Shown: piece after piece, positions 16,936-26,500 of the stretch | Position numbering within the stretch: the first letter of the stretch is position 1 | Layout of the letters: every line of letters begins with the position of its first letter | Translations under genes and position numbers: made by a program | Assembly: GCA_024762395.1 (NCBI GenBank) | Contig: JANTHP010000013.1 | Location: 1 to 32,202 of the forward strand | From: Anaerolineae bacterium | Lineage (GTDB): Bacteria > Chloroflexota > Anaerolineae > Promineifilales > Promineifilaceae | Direction of reading: 5' to 3' | DNA: 32,202 nt | The notes under the pieces: generated by a model | Databases searched by the model: none | Told to the model about the DNA's origin: nothing | Seen by the model: the letters and a program-made list of their open reading frames with translations, nothing else

Positions 16936-17445
16936 TTATTGGTGCAATGGTTGCTCAATAGTCACCACACTGCCAGGAATTGTGGGCAAATAGAATGGGT
17001 CGCTAACTGTTAGCAGCGGTCCGCCTTGCTTCTGGTAGACCAGCCAGCGGAACGGGCCTGTACCCAAATCCTCTTCACCGGCCCACCATTCCTTAACGCC
17101 GACCCAGCCAGATTCTGTTTCGGAAATTGAATCGAGCGTTCCCTGCCACCCGGTCACATCAAACCAGTTGCCTTTATCATCGGCCCATTGCACAGAGACC
17201 CAGACATCCTGCCACTTCATCTTTTCCCAGGGCCAGTCGGCGCTGAATTGTGCGTGCAGTTGCAGCCGACCGCCGACCGGGACGACTGGCGCAGGCGCCG
17301 CTCCTGGTGTGTCTCCTGGCGAAGTTCCTCTCGGAGGGAGGCCGTAATCAGCCAGTGATGTGCTGACGATGGAAAGTACCATGAGTATTCCCAGGCCAAC
17401 CAAAGCAATTAAAAAGTAGTGGTAAATATGTTGTTTATTCATCAT
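16936..17445 (-). CDS. Small exported or membrane-anchored protein of unknown function
   Basis: The 169-residue protein has an N-terminal hydrophobic segment (about residues 9-30, YHYFLIALVGLGILMVLSIV) that acts as signal peptide or anchor, then a Pro/Gly-rich linker (GTSPGDTPGAAPAPVV) and a compact Trp-rich domain (about 58-165) with repeated WxxVxxxW patterns. Two adjacent Met codons can start; GAGGTGAAGA precedes them. It lies 45 bp after the cadherin-like gene on the same strand and is followed by its own terminator, so the two are probably one transcript. I do not recognise the domain. Confidence 0.7.
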   Translation of the reverse strand: MMNKQHIYHYFLIALVGLGILMVLSIVSTSLADYGLPPRGTSPGDTPGAAPAPVVPVGGRLQLHAQFSADWPWEKMKWQDVWVSVQWADDKGNWFDVTGWQGTLDSISETESGWVGVKEWWAGEEDLGTGPFRWLVYQKQGGPLLTVSDPFYLPTIPGSVVTIEQPLHQ

Positions 17446-17490
17446 TTCTTCACCTCGTCACATCATGTTCATCATCCAGACTTGTTAGAG

Positions 17491-20400
17491 TTAGTCGGCG
17501 GTAGCTGGTGCGCTAACGTTGTTATAAGATGTGCCGTATATTTCATGCGTTTCTAAAATAGCGCCATAATCCGAACCGGCACGGGCAGAGTCCACCTGGG
17601 CATAAATGGGGGTACCGGCCGACAACGACCCGGAAAAGAGGCTGTTTTCCGGTGAAAAGTATAGATTGGGCGCGCCGGGGACTGTGCTGTAAGTTAAGGT
17701 CAACTGTTCTCCGGCGGCCAGCGGCACGGTAATGCCCCAGGCGATGCCTTCGCTGGATAATTCAGGCCATTCCTGGTTGGCTGCGGTGGGGACGGGGTTG
17801 GGATCAATGTAAAAGTCTACCCAGAATCCGCTGTCTGTGCTGGCGCTGCCTTGATTTTGGATGACGACTTCGACGGCGTCGCTGGACGCGGTAACGCTGT
17901 TGACGACCAAATCGGGGGCGGGGGTGTAGTTGTTTAGCATGACCGGCAAGAATATGGCGTAGCTTCCTGGGTTGACGGTTACGTTGACTGTGGCGGTGTC
18001 GCTGCCGCCGGCGCCGTCGGCAATGGTATATGTGAAGGCGTCGCTGCCGGAAAAGCCGGCGTCGGGGGTGTAGGTGAGTGTGCCGTCGCCATTGTTGACC
18101 ACAGCGCCGTTGGCCCCTTGGGTGATATTGGAGACGGTCAGGATGTCGGCGGTGTCCGGGTCGTCGTCGTTATCGAGTACGGGGATGGTAACGGCCGTTC
18201 CTTCCAACGTCGTCGTTGTATCATCATTGGCAGTCGGGTTGTCATTCACGCCGGTAACAGCAATACTGACAACGGCCGTATCCGTGAGCAGCCCATCTGT
18301 CATTGTGTAAGTGAACGTGTCTGTGACTATTGCCCCAACGCTTAACGCTTGCAGGGCAGTAACGGCCGTTGGGTCATACGAATAACCGCCATCAGCCGCC
18401 ACATTCACAACCGCGCCATACGCGCTGGCCGCATCACTGCCAGAGACCGTAACCGTATCGCCCGCATCCTCATCCGAATCATTGCTCAACACCCCGGCGG
18501 CGGGTACTGTCAAAACAGTATCCTCATCCGTTGCGCCAATATCGTCAATGGCGATGGGGGCATCATTCACATTGGTTACGGTGATGGTAAACGGTTTTTG
18601 GTACGTCAGACCGCCATTGTCGCTGGTTTCGATGCGGATGTGGTAGATATTTTGGGTTTCAAAGTTAAACATCTCGCCCGTCAACAGTTGGTCACCGCTG
18701 ATAGTGAAGGAACCATTATCGTTGTCGCCTGTTCCGGCCACCAGCGCGTAGGTGTGACTATCGCCCACGTCCGGGTCAGTCGTGGTGAAATTGCCGACGA
18801 AGGCCCCGGCGGGCTGATTTTCGGCGACGCTGCTGTTGTCTAGTATGATGTTGGTGGGAGCGTCATTATCGGCCGTTATCAAAATGGTGAATTGTTTCTC
18901 GAATGTACCGCCATTACCGTCATCCGTTTGGACGCGAATGCTGTAGCTGTTCTGGGTCTCATAATCGAAGATTTCGGCCGTTTCCAGTTGGTCGCCGTTG
19001 ATGGTGAAGGAACTATTATTATCATCGCCTGTTCCGGCCACGAGCGCGTAGGTGTGACTGTCGCCAGCATCCTGATCGGAAGTGGTGAACGTGCCGACCA
19101 ATGTGCCAATGGGCATATTTTCGGGGACGCTGTTGCTATCAATGGAAATGTTGGTGGGCGCGTCGTTGGCGTCAGTAACGGTGATGGTGAAGGGTTTTTC
19201 AAATGTGCCGCCGCTGCCGTCATCGGCTTGAACGCGGATGCTGTAGCTGTTTTGACCTTCAAAATCGAAGACAACGTTTGTTTGCAGCTCGCCGCCGCTA
19301 ATGGTAAAGGAAGCGTTGTCGGCGTCACCGGTTCCTTGAACCAGGGTGAAGGTGTGGCTGTCACCGATATTGGGGTCAGTGGCAGTGAAATTGCCAACGG
19401 CCGTTCCCGCCGGCATATTTTCGGCAATGATGTCGTTATCCAGGGCAATGTCGGTTGGCGGGTCGTTGCCATCAAGAACGGAGATGGTGAACACCTCTGC
19501 ATAGACGCCGCCATTGCCATCACTTACCTGGACGCGAATGCTGTAGCTGTTTTGCGTTTCAAAATCAAACTCTTCGGCTGTCAGCAGTTGATTATCTTCA
19601 ATATCAAAGGAACCGTTGCCCGTATCGCCCGTGCCTGGAACCAGCAAATAAGTGTGGATGTCCCCAGAGTCCTGGTCGCTGGCGCTGAAATTGCCAACCA
19701 ACGTTTCTTGCGGCTGATGCTCAAGAACAGTGCTATTGTCCAGGGCGATGTCGGTTGGCGCATCATTGATGTCGTTTACGGTGATGGTAAACACTTCTTC
19801 GTATGTGCCGCCGTTACCATCATCTGTTTGGACGCGGATGCTGTAACTGGATTGGGTTTCGTAGTCGAGAGAAACGGCCGTTACCAACTGATCGCCATTC
19901 GTACCAAAAGAACCATTACCCGAATCGCCAGCGCCAGCAACCAGCGTATACGTGTGCGTGTCGCCCACATCCGGGTCGGTTGTGCTAAAATTGCCAACGA
20001 CTGTGCCAATTGGTTGATTCTCATTCACATCGTTGTTATCCAGTGCAATATCTGTAGGCGGCTCATTGGCATTTGTAACATTGATCGTAATCGCCGCCGT
20101 ATCCGTCATAAACGAACTATCCGTCACTTCAACCGTCAAACTGTAGCTGGGCGTTGTTTCATAATCCAACTGCGAGCCGTCGGCAACAGTTATTTCACCG
20201 CTCAGTGCGTCAAGCGCAAAAATACCGGCTTCATTGCCTGCGGTAAAAACATAATTTAATTTATCGCCTGCATCGGGGTCTGTGGCGACAATTGTGCCTA
20301 CCACTGTGCCATTAGGGCTGTTTTCACTCACACTGAAGGTTTGATCATCTACCGTGGGCGGCTGATCAGCCTCAATTATCAAGGTGTATTCGCCAAAACA

Positions 20401-20994
20401 AAGCGGGTCGCCAGCGCCGCTGTCGCCCATTGTCAGCGTCCATATACCCAAAGGGTCTTCGCCATTGTAAGCCGAAAGCGGCTGTATCGGGCGAAATGTG
20501 CCGCTGGCCGGAGCCGGGCCGCCAACAACTGTCGCCGCCGTATCGTCAAAGAGTACCGTCGCGCTGCCTCCATAAACCTCACTGCTGGTGTATGTGTAGC
20601 CGGTCCCGCTGCCGCTGTTGTTGCCACTGTCTTCAATTAAAGCCACTTGCGTACCGGCAGGGCTGGTGAGAAAGGCGTAAATTTCCCGGTTAAACGGCCA
20701 ACCGCCGTCATGCGTGGGGCAGGTTCCGCTTATTTTTTCAAATGAGACGGAGAGATTGACATCGCTGATCACTGAGCCTGTCGCAAAATCGCTCGTGGTA
20801 AATGTCACATCGCGCGTGAGTGCGCTGTTATCGGCAGAACCGGCCGTGTTATTGGTTTTGGATACGATGGATAAAGTGGACGCCTGACTGCTTGCGGCCA
20901 GAATGCTCAAAGTAAAAATGGCAAACATAGCAGCTATCATGCGCTTTGTTAAAACGTTGTTTATGATTGAGTTGCCCAAATTTGATGTATTCAT
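17491..20994 (-). CDS. Exported P-domain and cadherin-repeat surface protein
   Basis: The 1167-residue protein has a signal peptide (hydrophobic MIAAMFAIFTLSILAASSQA, residues 19-38; the long start or Met19 at 20940 are both possible, no good Shine-Dalgarno at either). A proprotein-convertase P-domain follows (about 40-210), then six cadherin-like repeats (about 212-815) with calcium-binding motifs such as DPDVGD, DDGNGG and NDAPTDI, then two Ig/VCBS-like domains opening NDAPIAIDD and NDNPTANDD (about 812-1010), the hydrophobic motif YAIFLPVMLNN (about 1012-1022) and a CARDB-like domain to the end. It probably mediates calcium-dependent adhesion or cell-surface contact. No protease domain accompanies the P-domain. 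A 16-residue ATAD/APA tail closes the protein. Confidence 0.85.
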   Translation of the reverse strand: MNTSNLGNSIINNVLTKRMIAAMFAIFTLSILAASSQASTLSIVSKTNNTAGSADNSALTRDVTFTTSDFATGSVISDVNLSVSFEKISGTCPTHDGGWPFNREIYAFLTSPAGTQVALIEDSGNNSGSGTGYTYTSSEVYGGSATVLFDDTAATVVGGPAPASGTFRPIQPLSAYNGEDPLGIWTLTMGDSGAGDPLCFGEYTLIIEADQPPTVDDQTFSVSENSPNGTVVGTIVATDPDAGDKLNYVFTAGNEAGIFALDALSGEITVADGSQLDYETTPSYSLTVEVTDSSFMTDTAAITINVTNANEPPTDIALDNNDVNENQPIGTVVGNFSTTDPDVGDTHTYTLVAGAGDSGNGSFGTNGDQLVTAVSLDYETQSSYSIRVQTDDGNGGTYEEVFTITVNDINDAPTDIALDNSTVLEHQPQETLVGNFSASDQDSGDIHTYLLVPGTGDTGNGSFDIEDNQLLTAEEFDFETQNSYSIRVQVSDGNGGVYAEVFTISVLDGNDPPTDIALDNDIIAENMPAGTAVGNFTATDPNIGDSHTFTLVQGTGDADNASFTISGGELQTNVVFDFEGQNSYSIRVQADDGSGGTFEKPFTITVTDANDAPTNISIDSNSVPENMPIGTLVGTFTTSDQDAGDSHTYALVAGTGDDNNSSFTINGDQLETAEIFDYETQNSYSIRVQTDDGNGGTFEKQFTILITADNDAPTNIILDNSSVAENQPAGAFVGNFTTTDPDVGDSHTYALVAGTGDNDNGSFTISGDQLLTGEMFNFETQNIYHIRIETSDNGGLTYQKPFTITVTNVNDAPIAIDDIGATDEDTVLTVPAAGVLSNDSDEDAGDTVTVSGSDAASAYGAVVNVAADGGYSYDPTAVTALQALSVGAIVTDTFTYTMTDGLLTDTAVVSIAVTGVNDNPTANDDTTTTLEGTAVTIPVLDNDDDPDTADILTVSNITQGANGAVVNNGDGTLTYTPDAGFSGSDAFTYTIADGAGGSDTATVNVTVNPGSYAIFLPVMLNNYTPAPDLVVNSVTASSDAVEVVIQNQGSASTDSGFWVDFYIDPNPVPTAANQEWPELSSEGIAWGITVPLAAGEQLTLTYSTVPGAPNLYFSPENSLFSGSLSAGTPIYAQVDSARAGSDYGAILETHEIYGTSYNNVSAPATAD
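18561..20060 (-). repeat. Five tandem cadherin units with exact 300-bp period
   Basis: The conserved junction (GCxTCATT-type block encoding NDAPTDI or NANEPPTDI) falls at about 20060, 19760, 19460, 19160, 18860 and 18560, so five units are each exactly 300 bp (100 residues). They are diverged in sequence but show no net insertion or deletion at the junctions. Confidence 0.8.
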
Positions 20995-21103
20995 GGATAT
21001 TACCCGACTAGTTTTCCCTTAAATAACTTGCACTGATGCGGTAATGGTTATTTTGTTTTCTACTTCACATGAGGCAAGCAAAATGATTTACAATGCTAGT
21101 TGC

Positions 21104-21109
21104 ATTATA
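21104..21109 (-). promoter_or_regulatory. Possible -10 element for the cadherin-like gene
   Basis: A perfect TATAAT is found on the minus strand (21109 to 21104), about 110 bp before the first start codon. No good -35 hexamer lies 16-18 bp upstream. The remaining 20995-21180 contains nothing else I can name. Confidence 0.3.
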
Positions 21110-21181
21110 TTTTCACGAGCCATTCACGTACATGACGCATGGGTCATAGCGACATGGTACTAGCGCAAGCATTTTGGAATG

Positions 21182-21229
21182 AAAAACAGCCAATAATCAA
21201 TCTGAAATGATTAATTATTGGCTGTTTTT
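21182..21229. terminator. Terminator downstream of moeA, likely bidirectional
   Basis: A perfect 16-bp stem (21182-21197 with 21214-21229) continues with one mismatch into four more pairs over a small loop. The stem ends in a run of A on the left and T on the right, so each strand has a T-tract. It lies 30 bp after the moeA stop. Confidence 0.85.
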
Positions 21230-21258
21230 GCCGTTTCTGGCAGTTGTTGTAGGGAAAA

Positions 21259-23289
21259 TCAAGTAGTGAGGAATGTGACCTGGCCCATTGGGTGTACATC
21301 ATAACCAGGGAGGGCGGAAACGGCCGTCTTGAACCCATCATCATGCAGTAAATCGAGCAACGGCCGTAACAATTCACTCTCAAAATAGGCTTTAGGGATC
21401 ACAAGCTGGTACTGCTCATGCGCCAGAGGCACAAAATCCAGCGCCAACGCGCGCGCGGCGGCTCGAATACCCACTCCGGCGTCAGCCACACCCGAAGCCA
21501 CCGCCGCCGCCACTGCCAGATGCGTGTACTCCTCCCGTTCGTACCCCCGCACCTGCTCCGGCGCGATGCCGCGTTGAGATAGCTCATAATCAAACAAAAC
21601 CCGCGTCCCCGCGCCCCGCTGCCGGTTGACAATCTGCACATCCGGATTAGCTGCATCCGCCCAATCTGCCAAATTCTTTGGGTTGCCCGGCGACACAATC
21701 CAACCTTGTTCCCGTCCCACCAGCGTAACCAGCGCAATTTCCTGATTAGGTAAATAACGGCGGATATAACTTTCATTGTAGACGCCGGTTTCCGGGTCAA
21801 GCAAATGCGACCCGCCCAGATGCGCTTCGCCGCGCCGCAAAGCTACCAACCCGCCCAGACTGCCCACATTGGCCGATGCCAGCCGCCACGCGCCCTCTTT
21901 TTCGGCCAAAAATTGCGCCAACAAATCTAAAGTCAGGTCGTGGCTGCCGATGACGACAATGGTTTTTTCAATTTCGCGGGGAGTGCGGTACAGGTGAACG
22001 GTAACGGGGCTGCCCGCGTCGGCGCCTTCGCTGAAGCGGGGAATGCGGACAATGCCGTCGGCGCGCACCAGCGAGGTAATGACGCCCGCGCCTCGGCTAA
22101 GGGGCGTCGCCATCACATTGCCGCCGACTTTGCCGACGGCGACGCGCACAAAATCGTCATCGCCGGTGGGGGAGGCGAGTTTACGGGTGAGGGTCGCTTC
22201 CAGCGTGGGCGGCTCGTAAGCCGGTTGGCCTTGCCAGCGGGCCAGCAGCGGCTCGACGAAAATTTCGCCGGTCAGGGCGGCGCTAACGGGATAGCCGGGT
22301 ACGCCAATAATAGGAACTGGAGACTGGAGATTGGAGACTGGAGATTGCTCATCAGTCTCCAATCTCGAATCTCCAATCTCTATCATGCCCATGATGACGG
22401 GGTGACCGGGGCGGACGGCGACGCCGTGAACGATAAGCTGTCCTAACGCTTTGACGACGTGGGCGGTGTAATCTTCGCTGCCGGCGGAGGAACCGGCGTT
22501 GATGAGGATGAGGTCATGATTTTGGGCGGCCTGGGAAACGGCCGTCTTTATCGCCTCAAAATCATCCGGTACAATGGGCCAGCGGGTAGGAATACCGCCC
22601 CAGTTTTCAATTTGCGCGGCTAAAACGATGCTGTTGTATTCGATGATTTGACCGGGAGAGATGCCATTGGTAACGCCCCCTTCGACAGGCTCAGGGCAGG
22701 CCGTTTCCGCTGCGACCAACTCCGAACCGGTGGGGATAATGGCGACGCGCGGCCGGCGGTAAACGGGGATGACTGCATGACCGGAACCGGCCAACGCACC
22801 CAAATCCACCGGGCGCAGCTTGTGATTGGCGGGTAAAACCAGTTCCGTCGCCACCATATCCTCGCCCATAGGCCGCACGTGATGCCAGGGCGGCACAGAG
22901 GCGCGAATCTCAATGGCGGGCGCGCCTTCTACCTCAACCAACTGTGTATGTTCGATCATGATGACAGCATTGGCCCAGGGCGGCAGGGCATGGCCGGTGT
23001 TGATGGCGCGCGCCGTTCCTTCAACCAGCGGCAGTCGCAGCGGATTGGTTTCGGTGGCTCCATGCGTATCCTGGGCGCGCACGGCATAGCCGTCCATTGC
23101 GCCGGCATGGTAATGGGGGGAGGATATGTTGGCAAAAATGGCCTCGGCAGTGACACGGCCGTTCGCTGCCGTCACCGGAACCATCTCCATCTCCAACGGC
23201 TGCCAAAGGTTGTGGGATTGGAGAACGGCCGTTAGCGCTGCCTGCGCCTCATCAAGGGGAATATCTTCCAAATAAATGTGTCGTTTCAT
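21259..23289 (-). CDS. moeA: MoeA molybdopterin molybdotransferase fused to a PBP-like domain
   Basis: From the ATG at 23289 the protein has 676 residues. A start 15 codons further up exists, but those codons come from the hairpin and poly-A stretch, whereas MKRHIYLEDIPLDEAQA is a normal start and GCAGGG precedes it. MoeA inserts molybdate into adenylylated molybdopterin. Visible motifs are HAGAMDGYAV (about residue 60), IPTGSEL, the MPT-binding NAGSSAGSEDYT and GVPGYPVSA. After MoeA domain IV (to about 430) comes a periplasmic-binding-protein-like domain (about 445-676, IVVIGSHDLTLDLLAQFL to HPMGQVTFL) that in other bacteria is fused to MoeA or ModE-like proteins and may sense molybdate or another oxyanion. 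Two repeat insertions lie in frame, at about 22314-22382 and 22676-22700. Confidence 0.9.
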   Translation of the reverse strand: MKRHIYLEDIPLDEAQAALTAVLQSHNLWQPLEMEMVPVTAANGRVTAEAIFANISSPHYHAGAMDGYAVRAQDTHGATETNPLRLPLVEGTARAINTGHALPPWANAVIMIEHTQLVEVEGAPAIEIRASVPPWHHVRPMGEDMVATELVLPANHKLRPVDLGALAGSGHAVIPVYRRPRVAIIPTGSELVAAETACPEPVEGGVTNGISPGQIIEYNSIVLAAQIENWGGIPTRWPIVPDDFEAIKTAVSQAAQNHDLILINAGSSAGSEDYTAHVVKALGQLIVHGVAVRPGHPVIMGMIEIGDSRLETDEQSPVSNLQSPVPIIGVPGYPVSAALTGEIFVEPLLARWQGQPAYEPPTLEATLTRKLASPTGDDDFVRVAVGKVGGNVMATPLSRGAGVITSLVRADGIVRIPRFSEGADAGSPVTVHLYRTPREIEKTIVVIGSHDLTLDLLAQFLAEKEGAWRLASANVGSLGGLVALRRGEAHLGGSHLLDPETGVYNESYIRRYLPNQEIALVTLVGREQGWIVSPGNPKNLADWADAANPDVQIVNRQRGAGTRVLFDYELSQRGIAPEQVRGYEREEYTHLAVAAAVASGVADAGVGIRAAARALALDFVPLAHEQYQLVIPKAYFESELLRPLLDLLHDDGFKTAVSALPGYDVHPMGQVTFLTT
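22314..22382. repeat. Heptanucleotide array plus reverse complement inside moeA
   Basis: Five units (GAACTGG, AGACTGG, AGATTGG, AGACTGG, AGATTGC) run from 22314 to 22348, and four complementary units (GTCTCCA, ATCTCGA, ATCTCCA, ATCTCTA) from 22355 to 22382. The two arms can pair around a 6-base loop. The minus-strand translation is IEIGDSRLETDEQSPVSNLQ, inserted just before the conserved GVPGYPVSA. It is the same family as 11-72. Confidence 0.9.
22676..22700. repeat. REP-like element encoding PEPVEG inside moeA
   Basis: The plus strand carries TTCGACAGGCTCAGGG within 22676-22700; its complement reads CCCTGAGCCTGTCGAA. I recognise this as a repeat found dispersed in many bacterial genomes, often leaving PEPVEG, ALSLSKG or FDRLRAG in translated frames; all three appear in the frames here. 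In moeA it inserts CPEPVEG between ETA and GVTNG. Confidence 0.75.
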
Positions 23290-23300
23290 AAAAACCCTGC

Positions 23301-23350
23301 AAAAAGAAAAAAGGACTGAGGACTGAGTGGGCAACTCAGTCCTCAGTCCT
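23301..23350 (-). terminator. Terminator of tRNA-Lys built from a heptanucleotide hairpin
   Basis: A perfect 17-bp stem (23312-23328 with 23334-23350) surrounds a 5-base loop and is followed on the minus strand by a T-rich run (complement of 23301-23312). The arms are units AGGACTG, AGGACTG and CAGTCCT, CAGTCCT, with two more degenerate units to 23364. It sits between the tRNA and moeA. Confidence 0.8.
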
Positions 23351-23370
23351 CATCACTCAGAACTAAAAAG

Positions 23371-23443
23371 TGGGCCATGAGGGACTCGAACCCCCGACCA
23401 AGTGATTAAAAGTCACCTGCTCTGCCAACTGAGCTAATGGCCC
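23371..23443 (-). tRNA. tRNA-Lys (anticodon UUU)
   Basis: The 73-nt minus-strand sequence folds as a normal cloverleaf: acceptor stem GGGCCAT with ATGGCCC, D-arm AGCTCAGTTGGCAGAGCA, anticodon loop CTTTTAA on stem GTGA/TCAC, T-arm loop GGTTCGAGTCC, discriminator A. CCA is not encoded. It follows the nSTAND gene stop by about 90 bp. Confidence 0.95.
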
Positions 23444-23534
23444 GCAAGGACGCAAATTATAGCCTTGCTGGACTTGATTGGCAACTTGAAAACGGAGATT
23501 GGCGGAGAGGGAAAAGATATTGCCCATCCCCGCT

Positions 23535-26500
23535 TCAATTTCCAGTCAAACAAGGCTCACCGCGGAGATATTGTTCACATTCCTCCGGCGTCAACGTTCG
23601 CGTCATCCGCTCCAAACCACGCGTAAACAGGTCGCCAATCGGCGTTAGCTCAATGATGTGCGCTGTTTTGTCTACGCTGGCCGTTGCCAATCGAGTGCCG
23701 CCAGGGCTGAAGGTGACGCTGTTGACGGTGGAGGTGTGTCCCAGCAATGTCCGCAGCGCCTGACCGGTTTCGGCGTTCCATATTTTGGCTGTTTTGTCCA
23801 CGCTGGCGGTTGCCAATCGGGCGCCATCGGGACTAAGGGCGACGCTTAAAACAGCGCCGGTATGTCCGGCAAAGGTTCGTAGGGTCTCGCCGGTGGCGCT
23901 GTCCCACATTTTGGCGGTTCCGTCGCCGCCGGCGGAAATGAGGCGCGTACCGTCGGCGCTGAAGGCGATGTCGTTGACCGGCCCTTCGTGCCCGGTTAAG
24001 GTGAGCAGGGGAGCGCCGGTAACGCTGTCCCAGATGATGATTTGCCCGTTGTTAACGGCCGTTGCCACGCTTAACCCATCAGGACTAAAAACAGCATCGT
24101 TAACGGCCGTATCATGCTCCAATCGCAGCAAAAGTTGGCTGTCCGCTACACGCCAAATGCGCGCGTCCCCGTCAGCGCAAGCCGTTACCAACAGCGACCC
24201 ATCCGAATTCAACGCGACGCTGTTCACAGGTTCCGGGTGAACCAGCAGCGGAATTTGTACCGTCCCCGTCGTCATATCCCAAATGCGGGCATTGTAGTCA
24301 TCACTGGCCGTAATCACATGCACCCCATCCGGGCTAAAAGCCACATCATTAACCGTCGCATTATGGTCGGCAAACGTCATGAGCCTTTGGCCCGTTGCCG
24401 TATCCCATATCGCCGCCGTTGTATCCTCACTGGCGGATGCTGCCAGCGACCCATCGGCATTAAAAACGATGGCGCGGACGGGGGCGCTGTGTCCGGATAA
24501 AATGAGCGCATCCAGACCCGGCGTGGCATTCCACACCTTGGCCGTCCCGTCTTGACTGGCAGTGCCAATGCGCCGGCTGTCCGGGCTGAATGTGATGGCA
24601 TTGACGCCCCCGCTGTGACCGGACAGGGTGTAGATTGCTTGACCTGTCGCCGCATCCCATACTTTGGCCGTGCCATCACTGCTGGCTGTTGCCAGGCGGC
24701 TGCCATCGGGGCTAAAAGCGACATCCAGCACGCGACTGGCGTGGCCAAAAAGTGTCAGCAGCAGCTCGCCGCTCTTATAATCCCACATTTTGGCTGTGCC
24801 ATCGTCGTTGGCAGTGATGATGCGTTCGCCGTCGGAGCTGAAGGCGATGCCGTTGACGACAACAGGATCGTTGTCATCCGGGTTAAGCGGGTAAAGTGGG
24901 GAACCGGTTTCCATATCCCAGACAATGACACGGCCGTCTTCAGACGAACTGGCAAAATAAGCGCCATCAGGACTAAAAGCGACATCGGTTAAAGCGGCTT
25001 CGTGCCCAAACAGCCGGTACAACGATCGGCGCGTGGTCGTATTCCAAATTCGCACCGTCAAATCTTCATTAGCGGCGGCCAGATGGATGTTGTCGGGGCT
25101 GAAAGCCAACCCCTCAACAATGCCGTTATCATCATTAAAAACAGCCAGGCGGGTTCCGGTTTCGCTGTTCCAAATAATGATGAATCCATCGTTGCCGGCC
25201 GTTGCCAGACGCGCGCCATCGGGACTAAAGGCAACAGCTTTTACGCCGCGGCTGTGATCCGAAAGCGTAAGCAGTACCTGACCGGATTGGGCGTCCCATA
25301 CTTTTACGGTGTTATCCAGGCTGGCTGTCGCTAATTTGGCGCCATTAGGACTAAACGCAATATCGCTGACCCAATCGGTATGGCCTGATAATGTTAGCTG
25401 TAATTGAGAGGCTTGCAGCGCGCGGTAAAGCGCATCTTCGGCCTCGGCGGAGGCGGTTTGGTCAACGGCATAGGTTTTGTTAACGGCTTCCAGGGCTAAA
25501 AGCAGGCTTAATTGGGGATCGCTGCTTAATTGTTCAATGGCGGCGGCGGCTAATTCGCGGGCTGTGGCGAGCCGGTTTTGCGCTTCGGCTTCGCGGGCGT
25601 TGGCTTCGGCAATGGCTTGGGCGGCGGCGGCTTCGGCAGCGCTGGCAACGGCCGTTGCCCGGGCATTATCGGCTTCAATGGCATTTTGTTCAGCGACGGC
25701 TCGCTGCTGCACAGCAACGGCTTCGGCTGTAGCGCGGGCATTCGCATCGGCCAGAGCGGCATTTTGGGCGAAAACGGCCGTAGCCGCACTCGATTCGGCC
25801 GTAACACGAAGTTGTTCAGCTGCCGCCTGGTTCTCCATCGCCGTTTCTGCATTGGCTTTAGCAATACTACCATTACGGGCCGCTGTCAATGCTGCGACCA
25901 CAGCCAAAACAAAAACAACCGCCAACGTCGCTACCAACCAACTCAAACGTTGGGCAAAACGAGCGCTTTCCTGCGCTCGCCGCCGCTGCGCCTCAGCCAA
26001 TGCTTGAGCTTGTTCCAATTGGCGTTTCTGCTCCGCCTCTCGCTGTCGTTCTTCCTGGTGAGCAGCATCCAGACTGGCTTCAACAAAAGCAGCCTCATTT
26101 TCACTGAGGTCTTCATAACGCAACGCCTCTTCCAACAACAGCCCGCGCAGCAAAGCGCTGTCATCACGTCCCGACGACAGCCATTGCTCAGTCGTCGTAG
26201 TCAACCGTAACCGTCGCCGCTGCGTAACCCGTTCTTCCTCCAACCAGCCAGCCAGCCGGGGCCAAATGCGAATGAGCGATTCATGCGCCAACCCCACCAT
26301 ATCATCTTGGGGCGTCGTTCCCCGAATGAGACGCATAAGCCCCGCCTCAATTAGCCGATCAAGAATACGATCGACCCATTCACGAGCCAGACCAATATCA
26401 TACAACATCGGCCGTACAACCCGATCCCGCGTAATATCTAATTCAGCGCTGGGCCGAATAATCCGCAAGAAAATACGTCGAACCGAAATTTTGTCTTCAG

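Noticed and set aside
18892-20259. 455-codon open frame on the plus strand
   Set aside because: It is the antisense of the cadherin units, with the same 300-bp period. The cadherin frame has clear domains and a signal peptide.
23290-23334. Upstream ATG of moeA as the true start
   Set aside because: The extra 15 codons come from the terminator hairpin and its poly-A side; the family-typical start is the next Met at 23289.
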